Of a stretch of DNA of 64,000 nucleotides, positions 1-12,369 are shown one piece after another. The notes beneath the pieces were generated by a model, which ran no database searches, was not told the origin of the DNA, and saw only the letters and a list, made by a program, of their open reading frames with translations. The stretch comes from Tenodera sinensis (Eukaryota; Arthropoda; Insecta; Mantodea; Mantidae), in the NCBI GenBank assembly GCA_030765045.1, contig CM060963.1:117538735-117602734 (forward strand), in the 5' to 3' direction. The position numbers and the translations under genes were made by a program. The number at the start of each line of letters is the position of its first letter. Within the stretch, counting starts at the first letter, position 1.

Positions 1-1459
1 ACAAATCTATTGTCAAATGAAATGACTAAATGAACAGGCAATTCTATATGTAACACTGAAAACAAAAGCTTCCTTTTTTTTACCTTTTCACTAAAATTTC
101 AATTGATTTTCGTCTGCTAAACCACAACGTGGCAACTGCGTACGGAGCACATGGTTGCCACATCTCGTCAGGTGCTCGTCTTGTTCAGAGCTGAATAGTT
201 GGAGGTTAAAGTGTGACAAAGTGTGTTAGCTGGTGATTATTATTTCATATTGTTAGGGAAAATGAAAGCGACGTCTCCAGTGTTATAATGTGAAAACAGT
301 TCGTAAAGCCCGCCACAATGTTGCAACACTGCATGTTGAAACTCATGATGCGTGGTACATCCGGTTTGTATCGCTCATAGCCTGAACTTCTGTATTAGAT
401 TAGTAAATAAGCATTTATTGCACACAACAGAATGAGGTAACAAACCATTCTAGAAAAATCCTTGAGCGGCACTTCACGTGAAGAACGCAGATTGCTAGTT
501 TATTAATAACGGTAGAGGCTCTGGGATGTGGTTATTGCCACTACTCTCTACATTTTTCATCCCTCTCAAATCCTGTAAAATCCATCCCCAGCTCGTGCTT
601 GTAATTATAACAAATTCCTACACGATGCAAGACAGCCGCATCCCTGTGTGTGCAGTAACACGAGGCTCATTTATTCTGATTTACTGTTAGTCCTTTATTA
701 TTAAGCTCATAATTTAAAGAGAAAGCGCGTGTGGTGAACTCTTGAATATTAAAAACTCTGACAAAAGAGATGGTAACACTGCCCACCATTACAATGGCTG
801 GCTCACGTATTTGAACCGATTTCCATGAATCCCGAATGTGGCTCTTAGATAATATTTATATAACGGTGATGTGTAACCTGTGTTGCAATAAATGTTACAT
901 CATTCATAAAATTTCGGTCATAACAGTGTATAAACGTAACACTTTAAACATTATTATGGATGACAAGCGACAAAGGTGTGATCACTCACAAGACTCTCTC
1001 TAAACATTGTTGCCTACTTTATGCACCTTCTACAACCTATTCTTACTAAAGCTAATTTTTCTATATATTTATCTTAAGCGGCATAAACTTTAATGACTTT
1101 CATTACAAATGTGATTGCAGGTACAAGGCGTATACAGAGAGTAAGGTGATAGCGGTTCACTTTATGCTGGCTCTGAATTTCCAACGTTTACATATTGCAA
1201 GAAACAAGCTCATTGCAACTTACGCAAATGTATGATGAAGTATTGTAAAGCTAAAGAAACAGCAAAAGATATTTGTGGAATGGTTCGAATTTAAAGTAAT
1301 GTGCTTTGCGTGTGTTAAAGGTTTGCCTATCTCTTATAGCGTGGCACCAACAGATAATCGTACAAAATTAATTTCGAATGAAGAGGACTTCATAGGCCAT
1401 TCGCAGAGAAGTCAAAACATACTTTTTATTTGCAAGTACCTTAAACATACAGTATTTTA
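1..1459. other. AT-rich DNA, no gene recognised
   Basis: No ORF with a recognisable domain, no terminal repeats and no RNA gene was found. All open frames are short. A cysteine-containing short frame near 1160-1290 was considered and not accepted. Confidence 0.5.
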
Positions 1460-1835
1460 AATACATTTTAGTATCATTTTCAAGAAAAAAAAATGAAGGA
1501 AACATTTCCATGTAGAGGATATTTTTCTGTGTGGCAATTTTCTTGAACATATTCCCGTCGTACCTTTGGAAGACCCTGAACTTAAATACCAATTTTAGTA
1601 TATACCTGACATGGCTTTTAACACTCACTCACTCTCTCTCTAACACCATCTCTCTCTAACTCTAGCTCTCTTTATCAACTCTCTCTATCTCTCTCCATAT
1701 CTCTGTCTCTATCTTTGTCTCTCTCGCTCGCTCACAATAATCAGACATACACATACAATTACAAAAAGGTGTTTCTTTTAAGGTTCAGCGGGCCTCAAAA
1801 CTTGTATGTTGATAAAATGTCGATATACATTAGAA
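1460..1835 (+). repeat. Old remnant of repeat family A
   Basis: The order of motifs matches the 3' half of the family A copies at 39-42 kb and 60 kb: a 'ttttcaagaaaa' block, 'ccatgtagagga', 'attttcttgaac', 'gaacttaaataccaatttt', then a simple repeat, then 'ttaaggttcagcgggcctcaaaac'. The family's short CA/GACA-rich spacer is replaced here by a degenerate CT-rich microsatellite (about 1625-1735). The copy is strongly diverged and so old. Confidence 0.55.
1625..1735. repeat. Degenerate CT-rich microsatellite
   Basis: Imperfect tract of CTCTCT, CACT and TATCTCT units. It sits where the other family A copies have their CA/GACA stretch. Confidence 0.75.
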
Positions 1836-2864
1836 GAAACCGATAAGCGAAATATTAAGCTTATCTACAGCAATCTTTACCATCCCAGAGATTTTGTTGG
1901 TAATTTCTGGTCCTTCAATGTTCTTCCTTGAGATTAACATTGTTGAATTAAATCCCTTAATCTAAGCAGCTGTTCTGTGTATTTCCGGTAATGCTAGAAA
2001 ATTTCTTTTGGCTTATTACAAATTGGGAATCACGTTAATTCGTATGAGTATGGTAAACCTCTAGTTCTTAAAGCCCTATTACAAGCATGTTGTTAAGAGA
2101 TATAATATTTCCTATTTATTCATTTTCATTCTGATGTGAGCGCATATAGGCTTGGGAATAAAAACAGACCATGAATCCGTTAACAGGATTCTGTGCTGTT
2201 ATAGCGAGGTTTCGGGCTCTTCAAAAGGGAATATAACAACACAGTCCCATTAGTTTTCTTTGATTGATAGCTGGAAAATCTTCACCAGTCACAGAAAAGT
2301 AAGATGCACATTGGCTATGTTAGGCGACGGCTCTGCCCCTACAAAATGCTGCGAAATCACAAAATAATTTTGTTTAATAACTGAAAAACTGAAACTCTGT
2401 GTGTCGGTTGCTTAACAAGATACTTTTTATCTGTTTTTCCTTATCCTGAAAGAAAACTTTGCATAAATCGTATCACTGACGTCACCTCGTCTCTGCAGAC
2501 CCGGAGCGTTTATACATCGCATACTAAGGTAAATAAAATATGTATTTAAGAGAAATCAGCACATCTTTACAGATCTGTACGCTTCATGAAAAATTAAAGT
2601 CGACTGTATAACTTAATATTTACTAAAACGCTTTTAAAACCTTTTGGGGCCTGATTATTTATTTGATATTCTTCTAAAACTTTTAAGTCAAGATGAAGTC
2701 TCATTCTTGTGCTTTTTATTAATTTGCATGTACATTTTGGCAATAACAATAGTCTAACTCAGGATTTCTCAATCTTTTTCACTGTGCCCCTTTTAAAAAA
2801 AAACAAAAATTTTGTCTTACTCCTTCTTAAGTAATAAACTGGTTTATTAAAAATCATTAAAGGC
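1836..2864. other. AT-rich DNA, nothing recognised
   Basis: No coding motif, tandem repeat or terminal inverted repeat was seen. Confidence 0.5.
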
Positions 2865-2984
2865 TTTTCAGTTGATATGGTTTAATCTCAGTACTTTTAT
2901 TAGGAAATATACGCTAATAAAACAAAGAGATGTTTCTTGTATCATTCCTTTCAATAACATTTTACAAGACAAACACAATATTTG

Positions 2985-3420
2985 AAAATAGCACCACTTT
3001 ACAAAAATTAATGACAAGGATGAGCTGCTTCTTTTTACATAGTAGATCAATGTTTGGATCTAGCTTTGTTAAATACAAACTTAAATCGTCCTCAGCATTA
3101 AGCATATTTCTTACCTTTTAGCTAAGTTAAACTCGAAAACTCTCACAGAAGTGTGTGGTGGAAGGTCCAATAAGAACCTATACAGCCAACTTTGAAAGTT
3201 CTTTGTATTCCATTCCAACACCAATCCAGAACTTTAACAATGAAGCACTCAAATATTTATTTTTAAATATTGCATCACGCGACAATTCGATTAGTTGTTC
3301 TTTCTGGGAAGTAGTCAGATTGTCAGAAGTTTCTGTAGCATGAAAAGAAAATGGACCCAGTCCAACCTTTTATCTGTAGGTGGGAAGTATTCCCTTATAT
3401 GGATCTTCAATGAGTTGAGG
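2985..3420 (-). pseudogene. hAT-type transposase C-terminus (ZBED5/FAM200-like), decayed
   Basis: Reading the minus strand from about 3330 down gives a broken frame: TTSQKEQLIELSRDAIFKNK, then LLKFWIGVGMEYKELSKLA, then after a frame change KVRNMLNAEDDLSLYL and LDPNIDLLCKKKQL. This order matches the C-terminal dimerisation region of hAT-derived proteins of the ZBED5/FAM200/SCAN3 type, namely 'LxxFWIxVxxEYxxLSxxA', 'R.xLxxExDLRLxLT' and 'PxIxxLCxxKQ'. Stops and shifts interrupt it, so it is dead. The N-terminal zinc finger and catalytic core were not found. The family call rests on remembered motif order; I cannot align it here. Confidence 0.55.
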
Positions 3421-4139
3421 TTTTGCCAGTTGAGGTTTTGCCAGTTGAAGTTTTGGTATTACCAACTTACGTTACATACAAAGATAATGATCGTGCGAAG
3501 ATTACGATAAAAGAGTGTAATTTTGGCTTCAGTTGTTCGGTGTTTATACGCAATTATGTTTTACGTGTATTTTGAGCTCGGTCAACTTCCAAATCAAAGG
3601 GAGATCAAATAATACGATTACATCGCTCTGATTGTTAGTACAATCCACTGAGCCTGTGTGCTTCAAGAAGTTCCTCTCAGAAAGAATACATGTAAAATTG
3701 TGGAGACTTGTCAATGAAGAATTTCACAATATAACAAGAGAAAAATTGACTGTCTGTGTTGAACATGCAGATGAACTATAGAAAAGAGATTTTATAAAAT
3801 AGACAAGAAGAAAAGAAATGTTACATCCAATTGTGATAAATTCAAAGGAACAGAGATACATGAACCAAATCAATGCACCAAGTGCCGGTAACGATGACGG
3901 TTGTGAGAACGTTTGCTGGAGTAACAATGCGCCCTGACTATCCATCTAGAAGTATCAAGTATGGTCAACTTGGGTGACTTCGGACGCTTTTTGCATTTCT
4001 TTTCATTTTATTCGAGTGTGTGAATGGGATCAGGGTTATTCTATGTAGGGTAACATTTTTCATGGTCTTAGTGAATAGTACGACGTATTCTGACTTTTTT
4101 ATATAATGTACTTAAGGTTTTTTAAAAATATTAAGTGTC
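3421..4139. other. AT-rich DNA, nothing recognised
   Basis: Contains a small tandem duplication, 'ttgaggttttgccag' (about 3415-3445), and no domain-bearing ORF. Confidence 0.45.
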
Positions 4140-4770
4140 CGATGTCGCTAGCAGCAATTTTATTACTTGATCTTGGTCCTCGTCAGGAACTTCGGGAAAC
4201 ACAAATACATTTTTGCTGTTGTTGTGTGGGTGCAAAAACTTCACATCAACATCTTTGGCACCGACATTTGTTGTAACACCAACAAACTGCTTACACGAGT
4301 CTTCTTTCCAACACTGTACTCAAAGCTAGCCACCAAAATGAATCCTCCTGTAACATCAGAGTATCATCACTTTCATTTTCACTGCTCTTACTGCTGCTGT
4401 TGCTAGTTGAAACATTGCTCTGATTTTCTTCTTCCAAATGGCGTCCCGGAACTGACTGCCCTGGTGCAATTTTGAGCTTCTTCCACCTAATAACATTGGG
4501 CTTCTTGTAGCGAGTTTCCTTCAGGATTTCTTCAAAACTACTCTGCCATAAAGTCAAATCGTTTGTTTCTTCTCTGTCTGGAAGTTTGCCCAACACATGC
4601 AATGGATCAAATGGAATGAGTCCAGTTGCTCAAAAACCATTCTTAATATTATCAACTTTTCTGGCAGAATATTTCCAAGTTCCAGTTGTGTTGCAGCGCG
4701 GTTTATAAAAGTCGGCATTTCCAACATACAGATGAGATTTTTGATAATCTGTTCCACGTGTTAACGTCTG
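4140..4770 (-). pseudogene. C-terminal tail of an unidentified transposon protein
   Basis: The open frame 4602-4291 (-) has a basic stretch (YKKPNVIRWKKLKIAPGQSV) followed by an acidic serine-rich linker (SSKSSENESDDTLM). After a +1 shift the strand continues as GGFILVASFEYSVGKKTRV and FLHPHNNSKNVFVFPEVPDE. The layout resembles the tail domain on many insect transposon-derived proteins: basic helix, acid/serine linker, then a small beta-rich 'FVFP..PDE' module. I cannot assign a superfamily. The frameshift and lack of an N-terminal part mark it as a remnant. Confidence 0.4.
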
Positions 4771-4774
4771 TCAG

Positions 4775-6554
4775 ACACAAATAGAGAGTTTGCTGTGCCG
4801 TCCCTTATCAGGAACAAACATAAATATGAGTGCTGATTGACGACACAGCCTATTTGTGTGTCCGAAAGGCACGGAACATATGTGTACCATAAATTGAAAT
4901 GATTTATTATAAGAAGACATCGTCACTGCTAAAAACATACGTAAGAGACCTTTGGGCTGAAACCACATCAAACCGAATTTCGAACGAGTGAAGTGTTTCT
5001 TGTTAGCAAGCTTGAAGTAGATCGAGAACAAAACAATTGCCCTGTTGGTGTTCCTCCAACATTAGCTATCATTCCAGAGTGTAATATAGGCGCTCCGTTT
5101 GACACAGTGTGCTGTTTATCCTCAACGATATCTCAAGCATCTGTCTGCATTTATCCTCAGAGAAATGTTGTACACGCTGCATGCTAGCTTCAGAAACTAA
5201 GCAGGATTACATTGAAAAAATGCACAGCAATATATAAGATAAGTTTAGGTATTGACAGCATTCATGACGTCACTACGGTGTAACTTTCGTGACAGTAGTG
5301 ATTATCATCATTGCATGTCTAGCCTATCTTGTTTAGACATTATTCTCTTGTCGAGTACAGGAATATCGGTTACGTAACGGCACGCAAATTTAAATGTTTA
5401 TGTCTTCAGAGACATCATGAGTGCTTCAAAATTCTTACATCATAGCCATGAGAAGACAGTTTTATGTCGGAGATGAAATAAATGTTTATGCCTATGAGTA
5501 CATTGTGAAAGATGTCTGAAAATGTAATGAGAGCGCTTGCAGTGTTTCTACAACATTATTTCCAGTAAAGTGCCCAGTCCACCACCCCAGAAAGTCGAAA
5601 TATTGAAGAAACATCTAAATGTATGTATGCAGAGATAATCGCTATGATACTTCAAAACATTTCGGAAACATTTTGACTATACTCATAATTTTATTGTAAG
5701 ATGCTAATTCATATTTGTTCAAATTTCTGGATGCTTTGGCTAACCTCACATGAGATATGAAGATTTTTTTCGGTGAATTAAATATTCTTATCAAAAATGT
5801 TATATACTTTGGAGCAGATAGTGCTAGAGTATATGTATGTAGCAGTTCATTAAAACAATCTAGTGTGGGATGTAATGAGTGCATGGAGATCACCTTCGTA
5901 GATATGCTAGTTTTTGCCCCTAGTCGAAAACACGGTACTAACACTATCACATGACTATCTCCACTTGCCATCCAACATACTGGCACCTTCCTAATATTCC
6001 TCGACCATTTGTGATATCTTCAATCTGTACCAACATCCTGAATCATGTAAGTATAGCTATAAAAGGTACGTAAGAGGGTTTGGATGGGATAGTTAATCCA
6101 CGTGACAGATACCAGCAATGCTCGTAGAATTTGAGACATGTGCCACATGGTAAGCTGCTTCAAGAGCCTGTATTGGTATGCACTGCCTTCCTATCGCCAG
6201 TATCATATCAAACTCGCTTGTGTCTTCGACCTTATTTAACCATATATAACATGGTGGCAAGTTCTTTTATCCAGCGAAATTTTTTATTTGTCAATAGACG
6301 AGCGGCAGATTATAAATAAGGCAGCACTTGTACCATTTTCAACTATAGTTCAAAATTCTAACTACTATCTTTTTCTTAAATATAGAGTATACATACTTTA
6401 AAATGTTATTTCTCATCAACGAAATGAGACAGACATGCAACTTTTGTTGTGTATGATCCAGAAGGCACTGGAAAAGCATAGCAACACGTTTATTGTTCTA
6501 CGATTGTTTATAAATAAACGTGGTGGTGAGATTATCATTGGATGAACATAAGTG
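4775..6554. other. AT-rich DNA, nothing recognised
   Basis: Only short frames without motifs. The longest, 5986-5642 (-), 114 codons, has no recognisable domain and I regard it as chance. Confidence 0.5.
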
Positions 6555-7100
6555 ATCACTGAACTGTTATTGGAATGTGGCATTATTGTGTACACAAGGC
6601 TAAGGAAAACCCATGCATCTTTGAATAAAATGCCGCAAATCTTCTAAAAGTAGCGGTGTGGTGTGGTCTGTCTTCCAAAGAAGTAATTGGACCCTACTTC
6701 TTCGAAGAGACCACCACGGCCAGACTTCCCTGCAAATGTAGGAAATCATGATTCCACTTCTTAATGATCTCTTTGAGAATCAAAATGCGGTTTACTTCCA
6801 ACGAGATGACGCTCCACCTCACTCTCATGTCGTTGTGAGAAATAGGATGAAGAAGACGTGCAACGAAGTTCCCGTCTCGATCTCCCGATATAACCCCTCT
6901 GACTAGTACTTTTAGGAAACTTTAAAAACACTGTATACGTCACAAAATCACAAACACTGAAGGAAATGAGAGATCGGATTGCACATCCATCGATTATATT
7001 TTATTAGCAACTATCCAGAAAGTATGTAGCTCTGTTTGACGTCGATGTTGAAGCTGTATTGTGGCAGGAGATGGACATTTTGAACATGTACGGGCTTAGG
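6555..7100 (+). pseudogene. mariner/Tc1-superfamily transposase remnant
   Basis: Frames on + read VWCGLSSKEVIGPYFFEE (6656-6712), then after a shift LLNDLFENQNAVYFQRDDAP continuing with PHSHVVVRN (6758-6842). A later frame gives 'LKTLYTSQ' and 'GRRWTF.TCT', the counterpart of the usual 'GGHFEH' end. 'VWCG..S..VIGPYFFE' followed by 'YFQ.D.APPH...VRN' is the diagnostic order around the second catalytic Asp of insect mariner/Tc3-like enzymes. Several frameshifts and stops make it non-functional. Terminal inverted repeats were not located. Confidence 0.7.
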
Positions 7101-8359
7101 GAAGCTTAAGAACTGGAACACAACAAAAATTACGTTTTTATCTATTACGCTGCTGAGAAATACCGGTTTAATGTGTGTGTACATCAATTTGGGACACTCC
7201 ATATGTACATTAACGTGCATAAGATGTAGTCCAGAGCGCAACAGTGTTTTCTACCATAAGGTTTCACGAACATCTTTGATTCAACCAGTAAATATCAGTT
7301 CTCTATGTGACTGGCCTGAAAAAATAATTCAGGAGCACAAAACCTTCATCTGGTTACCATCCCCGTATGGAGGACTTACAGCCCTAGGCCTTAAAAGCAT
7401 GTGCCTAAGATCACTTGTCTGTTGGGGAACAGACAAACCTATGGACTGCAGTGACTGAGTCAAACAGTCAGTGAGTGAGTGCAGTTTAAGGGCCCATCAA
7501 CATCTAGCTCATTCGAACCCGTGAAAACAGGAAGCTGTTGGTCAGCCCAGCATCAGGTATGAGAGAGGAAGAGAATTATATGAAATGTGGGTGAAATGGA
7601 GGATTGGAAGGGTGATGATGCAGCAGTTGATGGAATGAGTGGTGGGGGAAACCGGAGGACCCGGAGAAAACCAACTAAACAATGAAATATTATAATCGAT
7701 TTTAAATGAAGAGAGAGGGATCGTATACCGCCTGTGTGGAACGTTTAACCACGATTGGTATATAAGGAAAGACAACCAACACAACATAATTCACCCCTCT
7801 AGAGGAAGTGTTGAATTATTTCTACATGTTAAACTGAACGACGGCTACGACATTTACATGAAAGCTTTCATCAGCGACATTTTATCTGGGTTTTATTACA
7901 TCATGTTCTATATTTCTACCAAATACAACGAAGATTGTCCTAACAGCATTCCGCTAGGGAGAAAATAGACAATTAGGTTATAATATTACCCTTTGGCAGT
8001 TTGGTCATATTTATTGTTCCAATCCAGTGGCTAGAATTATACTCAAGGAGTAGAGGTGGTTATGCTTGCAGAGGGTGTGACTCATTTTTCAATACCAACG
8101 TAAACAGTTCGTTGCATTATGCGCCAAATTTTATGCACGTCAGTACAAATCCAATCAGATATTACCACTACTATATCTGTAAGACAAGCGATGCGGAAAA
8201 CTTTAGTACTTTTGGAGTTCTAAAATATCTTCAACTAACCAAATTATAAACTATGTTTAGCTTTTTTTAAATTGTTCCATTTATATCCCGCCTTTAACTG
8301 CAGTGGTCATACCCATGGCCTTGCCTATTGGCAAATGGTGTTACTCGTTTAACAGTGCG
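7101..8359. other. AT-rich DNA with a SINE-like scrap
   Basis: At 7605-7680 the sequence 'ggaatgagtggtgggggaaaccgg' and nearby text resemble the core of the SINE fragments at 20630 and 28800. The rest holds no recognisable gene. Confidence 0.4.
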
Positions 8360-8382
8360 TTTTTTTTTTTTTTTTTTTTTTT
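8360..8382 (-). other. Poly(A) tail of the minus-strand LINE
   Basis: An uninterrupted T run on + marks the 3' end of the LINE on - and gives its polarity. Confidence 0.85.
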
Positions 8383-9240
8383 GGTGGGGAAAAAGGCTAC
8401 TTACGCCCTCACCACATGCACGCATGCGAGTGTAAGACTCTTACCCTGGCTTCGAACCCGGGCAGCCTACTCACAAAAAACCCCACCGGAAGTCTTGAGG
8501 TCGAGGCCTCTATGCTGCAGTACCGCATTAAGCACCTGCGCATTCTGTGGTGAGAGATGGAACCTGCCTGTCAGTGGCAGTAACTGCGAGTATTACTGAT
8601 GTGCCGGAGGGCAAACATGACATAAGCCCTGAGTGCCCCCCCTGGTAGTAATTAATGGTGATGTGTTTGATAGTTGACGGTGGTCTTTTGTGTTTCAGTC
8701 ATTTGGCATCGTTAGGTGTAGATGGATGTGAGGGATGAGTGAAATGAGCATGTTTAGTTTTTAAATCTCCACCCGAAGGTTTCGTTTCTTGTCCTTAGAG
8801 TATTTTTTTATTTATTTTTTTCTTTTTATTAATACTTTAAGGCCTATAATCTATACTAGAAGTATTTAAGCTACGCTTATATAACTAGGTGCAGTTATGG
8901 TGACATGATTTACAACTTGTAGAGCTAACTTCTACTGTGTCTGTTAATCTTACTTACTATGGTGGTATCAAGCCGCAGGCTTCGTCATTAATCGTGTACC
9001 TGGTCGTATAAGTGCCCACATGGCGGGCTGTCTGCCTGAAGTGCAGGAGCGAGTCTGTGCCACTACCGGGGAGGCCCTCGTCTCCCGGGGTCCGCCTTGG
9101 CTAGGTAGCACAAGGGCTTGTGAGGGCTTAAGTGTAAATATATGTATTTTAGTGTTATGTGTTTGTTGTGTGCTTCCCTTCATCCCCTAACCAGTAATTT
9201 CATGGTACTAAGTTATTCAGGTATTCCTGTATGCTGAGCT
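8383..9240 (-). other. 3' UTR of the Jockey-type LINE
   Basis: Lies between the end of the ORF2 frame and the poly(A). Only short frames occur. At 8440-8470 a B-box-like 'GGTTCGAAGCC' is present on -, which may be chance or a shared SINE tail. Confidence 0.5.
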
Positions 9241-11830
9241 CAGGTTCGCCTATATTTATAGTGCGATTCGTATTTGCTCGTTGTGGTTCTTGTTCTTTTT
9301 GGCGTACAGGTTGCATACCAGGTGTTTAATAAACTGTTCGATTGTGAGCATTTTTAGCTCTTCATGTAGCTGGTACGTAGGAGCCTCTGGCGGTAGTTTT
9401 GCAATAATTCGCAGTATTCTATTTTGCATCGTTTGGAGGCGCTTTATGTGCATTTTTGCCGCATATCTCCATACCGGGGTGGCGTAAGTTAAGATGGGTC
9501 GGATCAGCGTCTTATAGAGCGTAAGTCCCATGCGTAGCTTAAGGCTGCTGTTGAGATTAATCAGCGGGTACAGTTTGTTGAGTTGGCCATTGGCCTTTGC
9601 TCTGGCTGCATTAATATGCTCCCTCCATGTGAGATATTCATCCATCTTAACCCCGAGGTACGTGACGGATGTCTCCCACCCGATAGGTTCCTGAATTAGG
9701 GTGAGGGGTGGGAGGGCTCGCCTCCTTTGTCTGTGCAATATTCGCCTGGTAAAAATGATTGCTTAGCTCTTTCTTGCATTCAGTTTTAACCGCCATTTGG
9801 TGGACCAGGGCTCCAATGCGCTTAGAGCATTCTGGAGCCGCAGGTGTATGATGCGTGGCTGAGTAGATTGCGTGGCCAGGGCCGTGCCATCCGCGTATAT
9901 GTATTTATCTACCCGGATTAATGGTGGTAGATCGTTGATATATATATATTAAATAACGTAGGCCCGAGTAAACTTCCTTGTGGGACTCCCGCGTTTATGG
10001 GATGCAATGAGGATTCGGTATTCTCAATTGAGATTCTAAAGCTCCTTCCGCTGAGGTAATATTTTATTAGGGCGACCATTGAATCTTGTACCCCTATGTG
10101 AATGAGTTTGTGGAGTAACCCTGCATGCCACACTTTATCGAAAGCACGTTCTATGTCCAATAAGACCACGCCTGTCGATCGTTTAGTGTTAATCCCCTGG
10201 TGATACTTTCGGCAACCCTAAGGATCTGTAGTGTTGTAGAGTGGTTGGCCCTGAAGCCGAACTGGTCGTCAGTTATCACGTTGTTTTAATTAGAAATGAG
10301 TTAAGGAGTTTAAGTATGATTTTCTCTAGCACTTTACTTGGTGTGCTTAAGAGCCTAATTGGCCTGTGATTAGTAGGAATGGACAGATCTTTATGTTGCT
10401 TATAAACATAAGGATTCATGCTTGCTTCCAGCGCTTTGGAAATTTTCCGTGTTCCAGCGCGTAGTTGAATATATCCGCCAGCACTTTTAAGGCTTTGGGC
10501 GGAAGTTGTTTCAGGACTATATTGGGAATATTGTCTGGTCCTGGAGCCTTACGAGTGGGCAAGTGTGCGATTAGCCATTTAATTTCGCTTGCACTGGTCT
10601 TTCGAAGTTTGCTGTGCGTTGGAATATTCCCTATTTCAGCGATTTGGTCTTCCGTTGCTGCTGCGAACTGTCTGTCGTATGGGTCAGCATTCGGTTGGAA
10701 TACCTGCTCTAGTGTGGTCGCGAAAGCTTCTGCTTCTTCAGCCGGCTATTCGCTATTCGCCACACTGTTCGATTATGCGGATCAACGTCCTCCAGTGTGG
10801 CGTTCCATTGTTCCCTTATGTGTTCGACCATTAGTATATTGGCCGTGACTCTGAGGTGGTCATATTCGTTGCGATGTATTTGGTTTCGCGTACGCTGCCA
10901 TTTGAGCCTGGCCCTGTTTCGGTCCTGCATTGCCTGTCTTACAGCCCGAGGGAACTATGTGGTTGCCCTATTCGTTGGCCTAGTTAAGGGAACACGTTTT
11001 TCGGTCGCATGGTGAATAGTTCTGGTGATTATTTGTACGGCTTGCTCTTGAGTATCTTGTGAGCTAATGACAGGGTTGTTTTGTTCGAGTTGCGTTTCAA
11101 CTAGAGCTTCGAACTCGGGCCAGTTGGCGTGATTGTAGTTGCGCCTAGGCTGTTCTGGTTTGAACATTACGGGCTCCGCGACCTCCATTATTACCGGTAA
11201 ATGGTCTGATGTGAGGTCGTTTAGTTCCGTAGTTTCGGTGTCATATGGTATTCCCTTTAGTAGGGCGATATCGAGGATATCGGGCATATGATTGGCCGCT
11301 CGCGGGATAAAGGTCGGCTCTTCTGGGCCAGTTAGGAGGATGTTTGCCCGGATGACAAAATTTAGAAGTTGTGTACCCTGGGCATTCGCTGTTCGACAGT
11401 TCCATAGGTAATGCTTGGCATTAAAGTCACCAGCCGCAATTACCTTGGCGTCCATTCGCATTATTTTATCGACATCCTCAATAGCAATATTCAGTGGAGG
11501 GTTGTATACGGCTACTACCGTTACAGCGGCGCGGTGCAATTGCACATTTACCGCTGTGGCCTCCAACCGGTTTAATTCTAGTACTTGTTTCTGGTGGTGC
11601 TTGATAGTATTCAGTATTATTACTGCCGTGCCTCCGCCTCTTCGATTTCGGTCATTGCGGTATATACTGTAACCCGGAAAGGAGAAGTAGTCCATTGGTC
11701 CTAAGTGTGTTTCGTTCAGAAGCGCAATTTGGATCGAGTTTCTTATCAGGAAATCCGTTAATTCCTGACGTTTTTGTCTGATATTATTGCAGTTCCAGTA
11801 TAATACGTTTTCTGTAGATGTACTATCCAT
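9240..11830 (-). pseudogene. ORF2 of the Jockey-type LINE: APE endonuclease + reverse transcriptase
   Basis: ORF2 probably starts at the ATG at 11830 (residue 178 of the open frame 12361-10955), giving MDSTSTENVLYWNCNNIRQK, the N-terminus of an APE-like endonuclease. Further motifs are 'ALLNETHL', 'RRGGGTAVII', 'AAGDFNAKHYLWNC' and 'LTSDHLPVIM'. The reverse transcriptase follows in other frames: 'VLLDIERAFDKVWHAGLL' and 'AGVPQGSLLGPTLFNIYI' at 10169-9918 (RT blocks A and B), then 'VTYLGVKMDEYLTWREHI' and 'ATPVWRYAAK' at 9738-9256. The catalytic YADD block between 9918 and 9738 is not in an open frame. At least three frame breaks make it a pseudogene. In life ORF2 nicks the target and copies the element RNA. 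Confidence 0.85.
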
Positions 11831-12369
11831 TACTGGTTGTGGGATGAAAGTACAAGGAGATAACTGGCAAGATAGTTGAAGAGGTAAAGTGGGTCTGCGT
11901 CTTGGTGTGTGATTAGCTCCAGCAGCCATTTTGTGTGTTTCAGGAAGTTTTCGAAACTTACTTCCCTGGAGACTCCTAGTGAAGCCAGGAGGTCCCTCAA
12001 GCCTCCCCATTTGCAAATGCTTCGCGGGTGGTGAGCGCTTCTGGAGAGAAAATTGAATCCTCCAGCGGTGTTTGGGGTGCTTGTGTGTGTGTTTGTGTGT
12101 GTGTGTTGGTTGTTGTGTGTTGTTTCTGTTACTAGTGAGTGGGGTGCGCTCTGGTGTAGCCACGGTCTGACCGGTGGTGACTCGGTCATCCCTGGCAGTA
12201 GAAGGGCGGGTTTCGGGAGCTGGCCTGTTGCGGCCGCGACGGCCCCGGATGAACCACCCTTCGTTATTGGTGGGAACAGCCTGAGTTGTGTTTAGTTGTC
12301 TCTGAGGTTGGGGTCGGGGGGCCCTGTTTGGCTGTTCCCTTGGCCTTGAGTTTAGTGTCACCTGGTAGA

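Noticed and set aside
1150..1460. Cysteine-rich short frame (TYCKKQAHCNLRKCMMKYCK)
   Set aside because: About 45 codons, no start, no splice sites, no known spacing of a zinc-binding domain.
8303..8599. 98-codon + frame across the poly(T)
   Set aside because: It reads through the antisense poly(A) of the LINE as polyphenylalanine; a shadow.
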